Notes under the pieces: generated by a model
What the model was told of the DNA's origin: nothing
Database searches by the model: none
Seen by the model: only the letters and a program-made list of their open reading frames with translations
Position numbers and translations under genes: made by a program
In this document: positions 5,034 through 10,927 of the stretch, piece by piece
How the letters are laid out: the number at the start of each line of letters is the position of its first letter
How positions within the stretch are numbered: the stretch's first letter is position 1
NCBI GenBank assembly: GCA_027314825.1
Contig: DAHVAB010000050.1
Span: 1-10,927 of the forward strand
DNA: 10,927 bases
From: Solirubrobacterales bacterium
GTDB lineage: Bacteria; Actinomycetota; Thermoleophilia; Solirubrobacterales; Solirubrobacteraceae
Direction: 5' to 3'

Positions 5034-6863
5034 TTCGCCGCCGCCGAGCGCGGCCGAGACCGCGCGCCAGCAGCGCTCGTGCACCGTGACGTTCTGGGCG
5101 CGCTCGGTGCGCAGCTCGATGATGCAGCTCTCCGGGGATGCGATGCTCCGCTCCAGGGCTTGGCGGAAGGCGGGTATGTCCGGCGCGGGCATGTGCCGCA
5201 GCCCGTAGAGGGCGGCGGCATGGGAGAAGTCGAGCCCTGTCGGTGTGGCGATGTGCCGGGTGTAGAGATCCTCGATCTCGACGGTCGCGTCCGCTTGGCG
5301 GGCGATCTGCGCCCTTGCCACGGGCAGGAAGTCGAAGATGCCGCCGCCGCCGTTGTCGATCAGCACGATCGTCAGCTTCAGGCCGAGGCGGCCGGAGGCG
5401 AGCAGGCCGCCGATGTCGTGGGCCAGGGCGACGTCGCCGATCAGCAGGACGACCGGCCCGCGTCCGGCGGCCGCCGCGCCGAACGCGCTGGAGACGGTCC
5501 CGTCGATCCCGTTCGCCCCCCGGTTGGAGAGCACCCGCGGCGGGTCGGCTCGCACGGGCCAGAAGCTCTCCACGTCCCGGACGGGCATGGAGGAGGAGAC
5601 GAACAGCGTGGCCTGCGCCGGCAGCAGCACGCCCAGCTCGGCCGCAACCGATGGCTCGCTCAGCCGCTCTCCGTCGAGCAGGCCGCGAATCGCCTCGGCC
5701 GCGCGCGCGTCCGCGCTCCTCCAGCCCGCCAGCCAATCTCCGTCGGCGGCATCCTGCCGTGCCCGTCGCTGGCTCGGTGCGTCCGGCCCGTTGACGATGT
5801 CGGCCCCGTCCTCCCCGGCGAGCGCTCCGAGCGCCGCCCGCGGATCGAGCGCCAGCGAATGGCTGAGCACGTTCGCGGGATCCTGCCAGGCCGCCTCCGG
5901 ATCGAGCGCGATCTGGCGCGTGCCGGTGAGCGCAGCCAGCCAGGCCCGCAATGGCTTGGAGGTCGGAAGATCGCCGACCCTCAGCACCAGGTCGGGACGC
6001 ATCCGCTCCGCGAAGCCAGGATCGCGGAGAAGGAGGTCGTAGTGGGCGATGGCCGCCCCTCCGCGTCTGGCTCCGGAGAGGGGGTCGGCGAGCAGTGGCC
6101 ATCCTCTGTGCTCGCAGAGCTCCGCCGCCGTCTGCGCGAGCGAGCTTGCGGCGGCATCGGGGCGCCGCTCGTCCCGCCCTGCGACGAGCACGACCCGGCT
6201 CGCGCCGGCGACGGTCTCGGCCAGCTGCCGCAGCGCGGCCGGCGCCGAGGGGCGCACCGGCGGGCGGCTCACATATGGCAGGGAGTCTTCGCGCGCGGTC
6301 GCCTCGGCGGGCAGCGGCCCGTCGAGAACGAGCGGCTCGCGCAGCGGGAAGTTGAGGTGCACCGCTCCGGGGCGTCCCTCCAGCGCGGTCCAGTAGGCCC
6401 GGCAGGCCAGCGTGCGGACGAAGCGAAGGCTCGCCTCGCCGGCGTCGGGGAGGTCGACCTCGAAGAACCACTTCGCGGCGCTCCCGAACAGCTTGATCTG
6501 GTCGATCGTCTGCCCGGCGCCGCTCTCCCGCAGCTCGGTCGGCCTGTCGGCGGTGAGCAGCAGCAACGGCACCCGTGCCTCCCGCGCCTCGATCGCGGCG
6601 GGCAGCAGCTCGGCCACCGCGGTGCCGGAGGTGCAGGTGATTGCGACCGGCAGCCCGGACGCCTTCGCGAGGCCGAGCGCGAAGAAGCCGGAGCAGCGCT
6701 CGTCGATGTGGGAGTGGCAGCGAAGGCGGCGATCCGATGCGAGCGCGAGCACCATCGGGGTGCTGCGCGAGCCGGGCGAGGTGCAGGCGTCCTCCATCCC
6801 GCACCGCGCCAGCTCGTCGACGAGCGCGCGCAGGAGCACGTGGGTGTCGGTTGCGGATGTCAT
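5025..6863 (-). CDS. menD: SEPHCHC synthase (2-succinyl-5-enolpyruvyl-6-hydroxy-3-cyclohexene-1-carboxylate synthase)
   Basis: 612 residues, slightly longer than the usual 550-580. ThDP enzyme that decarboxylates 2-oxoglutarate and adds the succinyl semialdehyde unit to isochorismate. Seen: TSPGSRSTP (28-36, substrate-binding Ser/Arg), HSHIDERCSGFFALGLAK with the catalytic Glu55, CTSGTAVAELLPA (76-88), TADRPTELRESGAGQTID (103-120), SSSMPVRD (422-429), SNRGANGIDGTVSS (445-458), GDVALAHD (475-482, ThDP diphosphate/Mg site) and IDNGGGGIFDFLP (501-513). These are the hallmark MenD motifs, all present. It starts at ATG 6863, only 17 bp from the opposed menH start, with no SD. It ends in the menF-menD repeat. 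Its C-terminus (ALGGGESA) is low-complexity and partly made by the repeat. Confidence 0.95.
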   Translation of the reverse strand: MTSATDTHVLLRALVDELARCGMEDACTSPGSRSTPMVLALASDRRLRCHSHIDERCSGFFALGLAKASGLPVAITCTSGTAVAELLPAAIEAREARVPLLLLTADRPTELRESGAGQTIDQIKLFGSAAKWFFEVDLPDAGEASLRFVRTLACRAYWTALEGRPGAVHLNFPLREPLVLDGPLPAEATAREDSLPYVSRPPVRPSAPAALRQLAETVAGASRVVLVAGRDERRPDAAASSLAQTAAELCEHRGWPLLADPLSGARRGGAAIAHYDLLLRDPGFAERMRPDLVLRVGDLPTSKPLRAWLAALTGTRQIALDPEAAWQDPANVLSHSLALDPRAALGALAGEDGADIVNGPDAPSQRRARQDAADGDWLAGWRSADARAAEAIRGLLDGERLSEPSVAAELGVLLPAQATLFVSSSMPVRDVESFWPVRADPPRVLSNRGANGIDGTVSSAFGAAAAGRGPVVLLIGDVALAHDIGGLLASGRLGLKLTIVLIDNGGGGIFDFLPVARAQIARQADATVEIEDLYTRHIATPTGLDFSHAAALYGLRHMPAPDIPAFRQALERSIASPESCIIELRTERAQNVTVHERCWRAVSAALGGGESA

Positions 6864-6868
6864 CTGAC

Positions 6869-6874
6869 TAGGAT
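6869..6874 (+). promoter_or_regulatory. Candidate -10 box of menH
   Basis: TAGGAT fits TANNNT and lies 6 nt before the GTG at 6881. No SD precedes that GTG, so a leaderless transcript is likely. The -35 would have to lie within the first codons of menD on the other strand; no good hexamer is seen. Confidence 0.5.
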
Positions 6875-6875
6875 G
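6870..6875 (-). promoter_or_regulatory. Candidate -10 box of menD, overlapping that of menH
   Basis: On the minus strand CATCCT lies 6 nt before the menD ATG, the same spacing as the other leaderless candidates. It keeps A at position 2 and T at position 6 of TANNNT but has C first, so it is weaker. It shares five of six base pairs with the menH box. Confidence 0.3.
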
Positions 6876-6880
6876 TCTGC

Positions 6881-7660
6881 GTGTCGGAGAGCGTCGTGCT
6901 GCTGCACGGATTCGGCGGTACGGGCCGCGCCTTCGACGCTGTGATCGGGGCGCTGCCCCCTGAACGCTATCGAGCGCTCCCGCTGGATCTCCCCGGCCAC
7001 GGCTCGCTTGCGGAGCAGCACGCGGAGCCGATCACGTTCGAGAGCTGCGTTGAGAGCGTGCTGGCACGCAGTCCGCAGCAGCGGTTCGCGCTCTGCGGAT
7101 ACTCGATGGGTGGAAGGGTCGCGCTGCATCTCGCGCTCGCCGCCCCCGACCGCGTGGCAAGGCTCGTGCTCGTGTCCACCACGGCGGGGATCGAGGACGC
7201 CGCGCAGCGGCAGGTCCGGATCGCCTCCGACGAGCTGCTGGCGCAAGAGCTCGAAGAGGGCCCCTATGAGGAGTTCGTGCGGCGGTGGCGAGCCCAGCCG
7301 CTGTTCGCCGATCAGAGCCCGCAGGCGCGGCGGCTCGCCGCGCAGGACAACCTGCGACACGGACCGGCAGGGCTCGCCGCGTCGCTGAGAGGCCTCGGCG
7401 CCGGCCGGATGCTCCCGCTGTGGGGCCGCCTCGGCGAGCTTTCGATGCCGGCGGTCGTGCTCGCTGGAGAGCGCGACGGCAAGTACGTGGCGATCGCCCG
7501 CAGGCTCGCCGACTCGCTGCCCCGGGCGCAGCTGCGGATCGTGGAGGGCGGGCATGGGCTCCTGCTCGACAATCCGCAGGCGGTCGCCGCCGCGATCGCG
7601 GATGCGACGGGCAGCGCTGGATCTGCCGGCTCGCGCTGGGCGGGCACAGCCTCGGCCTGA
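6881..7660 (+). CDS. menH: Alpha/beta-hydrolase-fold SHCHC synthase
   Basis: 259 residues, the family's usual size. MenH removes pyruvate from SEPHCHC to give 2-succinyl-6-hydroxy-2,4-cyclohexadiene-1-carboxylate (SHCHC). Seen: LHGFGGTG (8-15, oxyanion-hole region), LDLPGHG (35-41), nucleophile elbow GYSMGG with Ser75, GERDGKY with the likely acid Asp199, and GGHGLLLDNP with His225, so the triad is complete. The motifs fit MenH well, but alpha/beta hydrolases resemble one another. The MenH call rests on these plus the flanking menD and menC. The GTG start is supported by alignment to LHGFGG near the N-terminus and by the -10 box 6 nt upstream. The last 20 or so residues (GSAGSAGSRWAGTASA) are low-complexity. 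It converges on menC; the 52-bp gap is GC-rich without a clear terminator. Confidence 0.85.
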   Translation: MSESVVLLHGFGGTGRAFDAVIGALPPERYRALPLDLPGHGSLAEQHAEPITFESCVESVLARSPQQRFALCGYSMGGRVALHLALAAPDRVARLVLVSTTAGIEDAAQRQVRIASDELLAQELEEGPYEEFVRRWRAQPLFADQSPQARRLAAQDNLRHGPAGLAASLRGLGAGRMLPLWGRLGELSMPAVVLAGERDGKYVAIARRLADSLPRAQLRIVEGGHGLLLDNPQAVAAAIADATGSAGSAGSRWAGTASA

Positions 7661-7712
7661 GCGGCGGCGGGGCGGTCGCGGCGTGTGCGGCGGCGCGGGC
7701 CGGCCGGGCGAG

Positions 7713-8786
7713 CTACCGCGCCTCGACGCCGAGCCCCGGCCCGCCTGGGACCGCGATCGCGCCGTCGCGTACCGGCAACGGGTCGCCGAGCCCGTCGAAC
7801 ATCTGCAGCGTCGCAAGCCCGCAGGGCGCCACAGGACCGCGAGAGCAGAGCGCGGCGGCGGCATGGACGGCCGCGGCGATGCCGAGGGGGCCGTCGAGGG
7901 TGGAGGCGAGGTAGACCTCGGCGCCTGAGGCTCGAACGAGCGCGGCCGCTGCCAGCAGGCTGGAGATGCCCCCGCAACGGGAGATCTTCAGGCAGACGGC
8001 ATCCGCCACCCCCGCTCCGAGGGCGCCCGGCTGCGCCGCCGTCTCGTCGATCGCGATCCGGACCGCTACCTGCTCGCGGACGGCGCGCACGCCCTCCAGG
8101 CCGTGTGTCGGCTCCTCCACGAGCTCAAGGCCGGCGGGGGCGAGAGCGTCGATCGCGCGCACGGCCTGCTCCACGCTCCGGGCGCCGTTGGCGTCGAGCC
8201 GCAGCGCCACCCGGGGGCCGAGCGCCGCTCGCACCGCTGCGACGCGGCCCGCGTCGTCGCCGAGCCCGACCTTCACCTTCACGCAGGGGAATCCCGCCTG
8301 CGCGGCGGCGGCCGCCTCGGCAGCCGCCGCGGCGCGATCGGTGGCCGCGATCGTGGCGTTCACCGTCACCGTGTGCTGCGGCCGGTCGGCGATCAGCTCG
8401 CAGACGGGCCTGCCCTCGCGCCGGCCGGCCCTGTCCCACAGCGCCATGTCGATCGCGGCGAGCGCCTGCGGAAGCGGATCGGCCTGCCGGCAGGCCTCCA
8501 GCAGGCGGGCCGCATCGCTGCGCGCGTGCTCGACCGGCGCCCCGACCGGGCTCTTGCGGGCGCGATCGAGCGCGTCGATCGCCTCCTGGTGGGAGCGCAG
8601 CGCGCGGATCGTCCGCTCGATGCTCACGCCGTCATAGGGCTCCAGCGGCGCCGCTTCGCCGAGACCCTCGAGCCCGTCCTCGTCGGCGAGGCGGACGGTG
8701 ACGATCTCGCGGCTGGCGATCGTGCCGAAGGACGTCTGCAGCGGCGTGGCCAGGGCGAGGTTGTGGCGCCGGAGGCTGAGACGCAC
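7713..8786 (-). CDS. menC: o-Succinylbenzoate synthase (enolase superfamily)
   Basis: 357 residues. Dehydrates SHCHC to o-succinylbenzoate. Seen: an N-terminal capping domain (about 1-110) and a barrel with the muconate-lactonizing subgroup catalytic set: VKVKVG (Lys170 and Lys172), LRLDANGA (metal ligand Asp198), LVEEPT (Glu224), IAIDET (Asp247) and CLKISRCGGI (Lys268). All three metal ligands and both acid/base lysines are present, so it should be active. Enzymes of this subgroup may also be dipeptide epimerases or N-succinylamino acid racemases. Location beside menH, menA and menB favours OSBS, possibly with side activity. The start is GTG at 8786, with GAAGGGA (8791-8797 on this strand) at good SD spacing, 15 bp after the menA stop. 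Last gene of the menB-menA-menC unit. The 45-residue alanine-rich stretch 150-166 is only a helix. Confidence 0.88.
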   Translation of the reverse strand: MRLSLRRHNLALATPLQTSFGTIASREIVTVRLADEDGLEGLGEAAPLEPYDGVSIERTIRALRSHQEAIDALDRARKSPVGAPVEHARSDAARLLEACRQADPLPQALAAIDMALWDRAGRREGRPVCELIADRPQHTVTVNATIAATDRAAAAAEAAAAAQAGFPCVKVKVGLGDDAGRVAAVRAALGPRVALRLDANGARSVEQAVRAIDALAPAGLELVEEPTHGLEGVRAVREQVAVRIAIDETAAQPGALGAGVADAVCLKISRCGGISSLLAAAALVRASGAEVYLASTLDGPLGIAAAVHAAAALCSRGPVAPCGLATLQMFDGLGDPLPVRDGAIAVPGGPGLGVEAR

Positions 8787-8790
8787 CGGA

Positions 8791-8797
8791 TCCCTTC
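8791..8797 (-). promoter_or_regulatory. Ribosome binding site of menC
   Basis: GAAGGGA on the minus strand, with the AGGG core 5 nt before the GTG at 8786. It supports the GTG start and operon-internal translation. Confidence 0.65.
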
Positions 8798-8801
8798 GCG
8801 C

Positions 8802-9734
8802 TCAGCCGCCGACCCCGCCGCCGGCGAGGATCCCCGCGGAGAGCAGCAGGCAGAAGATCAGCTGCAGGGCGCCGGTCTTCGCGAGCGCTGCGTTCAGGCT
8901 CGCTCCGTCGACTTGCGTGGCCACGGTGCGCACGAGGCGCAGCGCGAGCGGCGCCGCCGCCAGGCAGAGCACCAGCCACGGGCTCATGCCGCCGGCCAGC
9001 CACAGCGCTACCGGGGCGCAGAACGCCCCGGCGAGCATCGCCGTGTAGAGCGCGCACGCCCGCGAGCGTCCGAGCCTGACCGCCAGCGTCCGCTTGCCGG
9101 CGCGCCGGTCGGTCTCCAGGTCGCGCACGTTGTTGACGACCAGGATCGCGCTGGCGAGCAGGCCGACAGGGACCGCGCAGGCGAAGGCCTGCCATGGCAG
9201 CGTCTGGACCTGCACGAAATAGGAGCCGGCGACCGCGACGATCCCGAAGAAGAGGAAGACGAACAGCTCGCCGAGGCCCTCATAGCCGTATGGCCGCGGT
9301 CCGCCCGTGTAGAGCACGCCGGCGAGGATCGAGGCGGCGCCGACCGCGATCAGCTCCGGGCCGGCGACGGCGACCAGGTAGACGCCGCAGAGCACGGCCG
9401 CCCCGAAGGTGATGTAGGTGGCCAGCAACACCTGGCTCGGAGGCACCAGGCCCCCGGCCGTCACCCGAACCGGCCCGAGCCGGTCCTCGGTGTCGGCCCC
9501 GCGGCGGGCGTCGGAGTAGTCGTTTGAGAGGTTGGTGCCGACCTGGATGAAGATCGCGCCGAGCAGCGCGGCCAGGAACGCGAGCGCGTTGAAGTGGCCG
9601 GCGCCGAGCGCGAGCGAGGTGCCGACGAGCACGGGGGCGATCGCCGCGGGCAGGGTGCGCACGCGCGCGGCCATCACCCAGATGTGCACAGGGCTGCGGG
9701 GGCCGGAGACCAGCTCGCCCGCGCGCGCGCTCAC
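8802..9734 (-). CDS. menA: 1,4-Dihydroxy-2-naphthoate polyprenyltransferase
   Basis: 310 residues, an integral membrane UbiA-family enzyme. It attaches the polyprenyl chain to DHNA with loss of CO2, giving demethylmenaquinone. Seen: MAARVRTLPAAIAPVLVGT (21-39) typical of MenA N-termini; first aspartate-rich prenyl-diphosphate motif NDYSDARRGADTEDR (71-85), followed by GPVRVTAGGLVPP; second motif NNVRDLETDRRAGKRTLAVR (201-220). Hydrophobic segments, roughly eight, fill the rest, e.g. 30-47, 50-68, 102-122, 126-143, 157-173, 186-201, 229-249 and 251-268. It starts at GTG 9734, 3 bp after the menB stop, with a strong SD (GAGGAGGG) inside the menB end, so it is probably translationally coupled. 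No other prenyltransferase type fits both motifs and context as well. Confidence 0.93.
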   Translation of the reverse strand: MSARAGELVSGPRSPVHIWVMAARVRTLPAAIAPVLVGTSLALGAGHFNALAFLAALLGAIFIQVGTNLSNDYSDARRGADTEDRLGPVRVTAGGLVPPSQVLLATYITFGAAVLCGVYLVAVAGPELIAVGAASILAGVLYTGGPRPYGYEGLGELFVFLFFGIVAVAGSYFVQVQTLPWQAFACAVPVGLLASAILVVNNVRDLETDRRAGKRTLAVRLGRSRACALYTAMLAGAFCAPVALWLAGGMSPWLVLCLAAAPLALRLVRTVATQVDGASLNAALAKTGALQLIFCLLLSAGILAGGGVGG

Positions 9735-9737
9735 CGC

Positions 9738-10586
9738 TCACGCCCTCCTCGGGAAGCGGCCGAAGTCGGGCTTGCGCTTCTCGCGATATGCGTTGCGACC
9801 CTCCTGGGCCTCCTCATTGGCGTAGAAGAGCAGATTGGCGTCGTGGGCCAGCTGCTGGATGCCGGCCAGGCCGTCCTCGGCCGCGTTGAAGCTCGCCTTC
9901 AGCAGGCGCAGTGCGAAGGGGGAGAGCCGGAGCATCTCCGCGCACCAGCCGACCGTCTCCTCCTCGAGCCGATCGAGAGGCACGACGGTGTTGACGAGCC
10001 CCATCTGCAGCGCCTCCTGCGCGCTGTACTGGCGGCAGAGAAACCAGATCTCCTTCGCCTTCTTCGCGCCGACGACGTTGGCGAGCAGCCCCGCTCCGAA
10101 GCCGCCGTCGAAGGATCCGACCTTGGGGCCGGTCTGCCCGAAGACCGCGTTCTCCGCCGCGACCGTAAGGTCGCAGACCAGGTGCAGCACGTGCCCGCCG
10201 CCGACCGCGTAGCCGGCGACCATCGCCACGATCGGCTTCGGCAGGCGGCGCATCTGGATGTGCAGGTCGGTGACGTGGAAGCGGCCGACCGCGGCCTTGC
10301 CGCCCCCGTCCTCCGAGAGGTAGCCGGTGTCGCCGCGCACCCGCTGATCGCCGCCCGAGCAGAACGCGAGCGGCCCCTGCCCGGTGAGGATGATCGCCCC
10401 GATCTCGGTGTCCTCGCGGGCGTCGTCCAGAGCCTTGGAGATCTCGATGATCGTCAGCGGCCGGAAGGCGTTGCGAACCTCGGGCCGGTCGATCGTGATC
10501 TTCGCGATGCCCGCGGTCTCACCGGAGGACTTCTCGTAGCGGATGTCCTCGTACTCGCCTGCTGGGACCCATGTGGTCGGCGCCAT
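9738..10586 (-). CDS. menB: 1,4-Dihydroxy-2-naphthoyl-CoA synthase
   Basis: 282 residues, crotonase fold. Closes the naphthoate ring of o-succinylbenzoyl-CoA to give DHNA-CoA. Seen: ITIDRPEVRNAF (30-41), the oxyanion loop CSGGDQ (76-81), VAGYAVGGGHVLHLVCDLTVAA (123-144), GQTGPKVGSFDGGFG (150-164, with Asp160), WFLCRQYSAQEALQMGLVN, and the C-terminal EEAQEGRNAYREKRKPDF segment that completes neighbouring active sites in the hexamer. Gly153 in QTGPKVG marks the bicarbonate-dependent type I class (as in E. coli). Type II enzymes such as that of Mycobacterium tuberculosis carry Asp there. First gene of menB-menA-menC. The ATG at 10586 is set by a good SD, AAAGGAG, 10 nt upstream. Confidence 0.96.
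   Translation of the reverse strand: MAPTTWVPAGEYEDIRYEKSSGETAGIAKITIDRPEVRNAFRPLTIIEISKALDDAREDTEIGAIILTGQGPLAFCSGGDQRVRGDTGYLSEDGGGKAAVGRFHVTDLHIQMRRLPKPIVAMVAGYAVGGGHVLHLVCDLTVAAENAVFGQTGPKVGSFDGGFGAGLLANVVGAKKAKEIWFLCRQYSAQEALQMGLVNTVVPLDRLEEETVGWCAEMLRLSPFALRLLKASFNAAEDGLAGIQQLAHDANLLFYANEEAQEGRNAYREKRKPDFGRFPRRA
9743..9750 (-). promoter_or_regulatory. Ribosome binding site of menA
   Basis: GAGGAGGG on the minus strand, 8 nt before the GTG at 9734 and lying within the last codons of menB. It decides the GTG start and supports coupling of menA to menB. Confidence 0.7.
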
Positions 10587-10596
10587 TCTGCGACTT

Positions 10597-10603
10597 CTCC
10601 TTT
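10597..10603 (-). promoter_or_regulatory. Ribosome binding site of menB
   Basis: AAAGGAG on the minus strand, 10 nt before the ATG at 10586. Unlike the other first genes in the window, menB therefore has a leadered, SD-driven start. Confidence 0.7.
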
Positions 10604-10650
10604 CTAGCGTGCTCGCCTCGGCAGCCTGCGCCCGCGCTGCGCGGACTCCA

Positions 10651-10666
10651 GCACACTAGCCTGTGC
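10651..10666 (-). promoter_or_regulatory. Candidate menB-menA-menC promoter within an inverted repeat
   Basis: On the minus strand TAGTGT (10653-10658) fits TANNNT and would start transcription near 10646, leaving a leader of about 60 nt before menB. It is embedded in GCACA-N6-TGTGC (10651-10666), a small dyad that could be an operator. No clear -35 is visible. Moderate to weak call. Confidence 0.35.
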
Positions 10667-10690
10667 GCAGCGATCATCGGGGCGTCGACG

Positions 10691-10714
10691 GCGGCCGGCG
10701 CCGGCGCCGGCCGC
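10691..10714 (-). terminator. Perfect 24-bp palindrome after the rightmost gene
   Basis: GCGGCCGGCGCC is followed directly by its exact reverse complement. It begins 2 bp after the stop codon of the minus-strand gene at the right edge, so that gene's mRNA could form a stem of about 10 bp, all G-C, with a 4-nt loop. No U-run follows. It may act as a weak or U-less terminator that separates that gene from the menB promoter, or it may be a protein-binding palindrome. Confidence 0.4.
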
Positions 10715-10716
10715 GC

Positions 10717-10927
10717 TCAGCGACGCCGCCGAGCGGCTCCTCGGCGGCGCTGGCTGTGACCGCGCCCTCGGTGGCGTGCCGGTCGCCGCGTGAAGGAGAG
10801 CGTCACCCTCCGCGTGAGGCGCTCCGGCCGCCCCGCCCCTGTGAGCTGGATCACGACGGTCACCGAGAGGTGGCGCATGCGCTCCAGCAGGCGTCTGCCC
10901 GTCCCGTCGAGCTTGATTTGGAGTGAG
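10717..10927 (-). CDS. C-terminal end of a probable secreted Ig-like/repeat protein (start outside window)
   Basis: Reading leftward from the right edge, the frame at 10926 is open for 69 codons to a TGA (10717-10719). The segment IKLDGTGRRLLERMRHLSVT, followed by VVIQLTGAGRPERLTRRVTL, has the alternating pattern of a final beta-sandwich strand pair. The form 'K-L-x-x-x-G-R-x-L-L-x-R-x-x-x-L-x-V-x-V' is common at the C-termini of Ig-like or repeat-containing exported proteins in this kind of actinobacterium (recalled pattern, not a search). The last 22 or so residues are Arg-rich and low-complexity. Function unknown. It runs in the same direction as menB, 130 bp upstream, and is probably a separate unit. 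Confidence 0.55.
   Translation of the reverse strand, partial: SLQIKLDGTGRRLLERMRHLSVTVVIQLTGAGRPERLTRRVTLSFTRRPARHRGRGHSQRRRGAARRRR

Noticed and set aside
4969..6804. 611-codon minus-strand frame overlapping menD
   Set aside because: It is a shifted frame of menD with an Arg/Ala-rich translation. The MenD motifs are all in the other frame.
5079..6944. 621-codon open frame on the plus strand opposite menD
   Set aside because: It is antisense to an unmistakable MenD. Its translation is rich in Arg, Gly, Ala and Gln with no domain pattern. Long antisense frames are expected at about 70% GC.
7661..7712. GC-rich gap with GGCCGGCC as a menH/menC terminator
   Set aside because: The palindrome is only 8 bp, there is no T-run on either strand, and such GC dyads are common at this composition.
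7620..7740. A second alpha/beta-hydrolase fragment (GHSLG-like string in another frame near the menH end)
   Set aside because: It is a chance match in a shifted frame of the low-complexity menH tail and gap; no other hydrolase motif follows.
8103..9527. 474-codon plus-strand frame across menC and menA
   Set aside because: It spans two opposite-strand genes that carry complete motif sets. Its own translation has no family pattern.

Overview
This is a roughly 70% GC chromosomal window with dense coding on both strands. It reads like a high-GC, deep-branching actinobacterium. A Thermoleophilia/Solirubrobacterales-type organism is my best guess, from general style only: TANNNT -10 elements next to start codons, a complete-looking set of menaquinone genes, and the style of the secreted-repeat protein tail at the right edge. 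The taxon is inference, not demonstrated.

Left part (1-1021): a Fur-family metalloregulator, cut by the window edge, is transcribed leftward. It is divergent from a small VIT/CCC1-type membrane protein, a probable Fe2+/Mn2+ transporter. The 85-bp gap holds both promoters and the likely operator, which suggests a metal-homeostasis pair.

Middle-left (1101-3338): ilvB and ilvN encode the catalytic and regulatory subunits of acetohydroxyacid synthase, the first step of branched-chain amino acid synthesis. They lie 3 bp apart and are probably translationally coupled. A 22-bp tandem repeat starts inside the last ilvN codons.

Right part (3477-10586): six menaquinone (vitamin K2) genes in the layout menF(+), menD(-), menH(+), menC(-), menA(-), menB(-). 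They run from chorismate to isochorismate (MenF), SEPHCHC (MenD), SHCHC (MenH), o-succinylbenzoate (MenC), then DHNA-CoA (MenB) and prenylation of DHNA (MenA). Still needed and not in the window are MenE (OSB-CoA ligase), a DHNA-CoA thioesterase and the final methyltransferase MenG. menB-menA-menC form one leftward operon with clear Shine-Dalgarno (SD) sites. menF, menD and menH are separate units, alternately convergent and divergent.

Right edge (10717-10927): the C-terminal end of a leftward gene resembling the last strand region of a secreted Ig-like/repeat protein, followed by a perfect 24-bp palindrome that may end its transcript.

The most interesting non-coding signals are: (1) TANNNT boxes placed 6-9 nt before start codons with no SD, pointing to leaderless mRNAs for most first genes; (2) overlapping opposed -10 boxes in the 17-bp menD/menH gap; and (3) tandem repeats that duplicate the stop-codon region at the ends of ilvN and menF. 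I found no tRNA, rRNA, CRISPR, insertion sequence or phage gene. No new multi-gene system is evident; the gene content is core metabolism. No gene-free stretch exceeds 300 bases.
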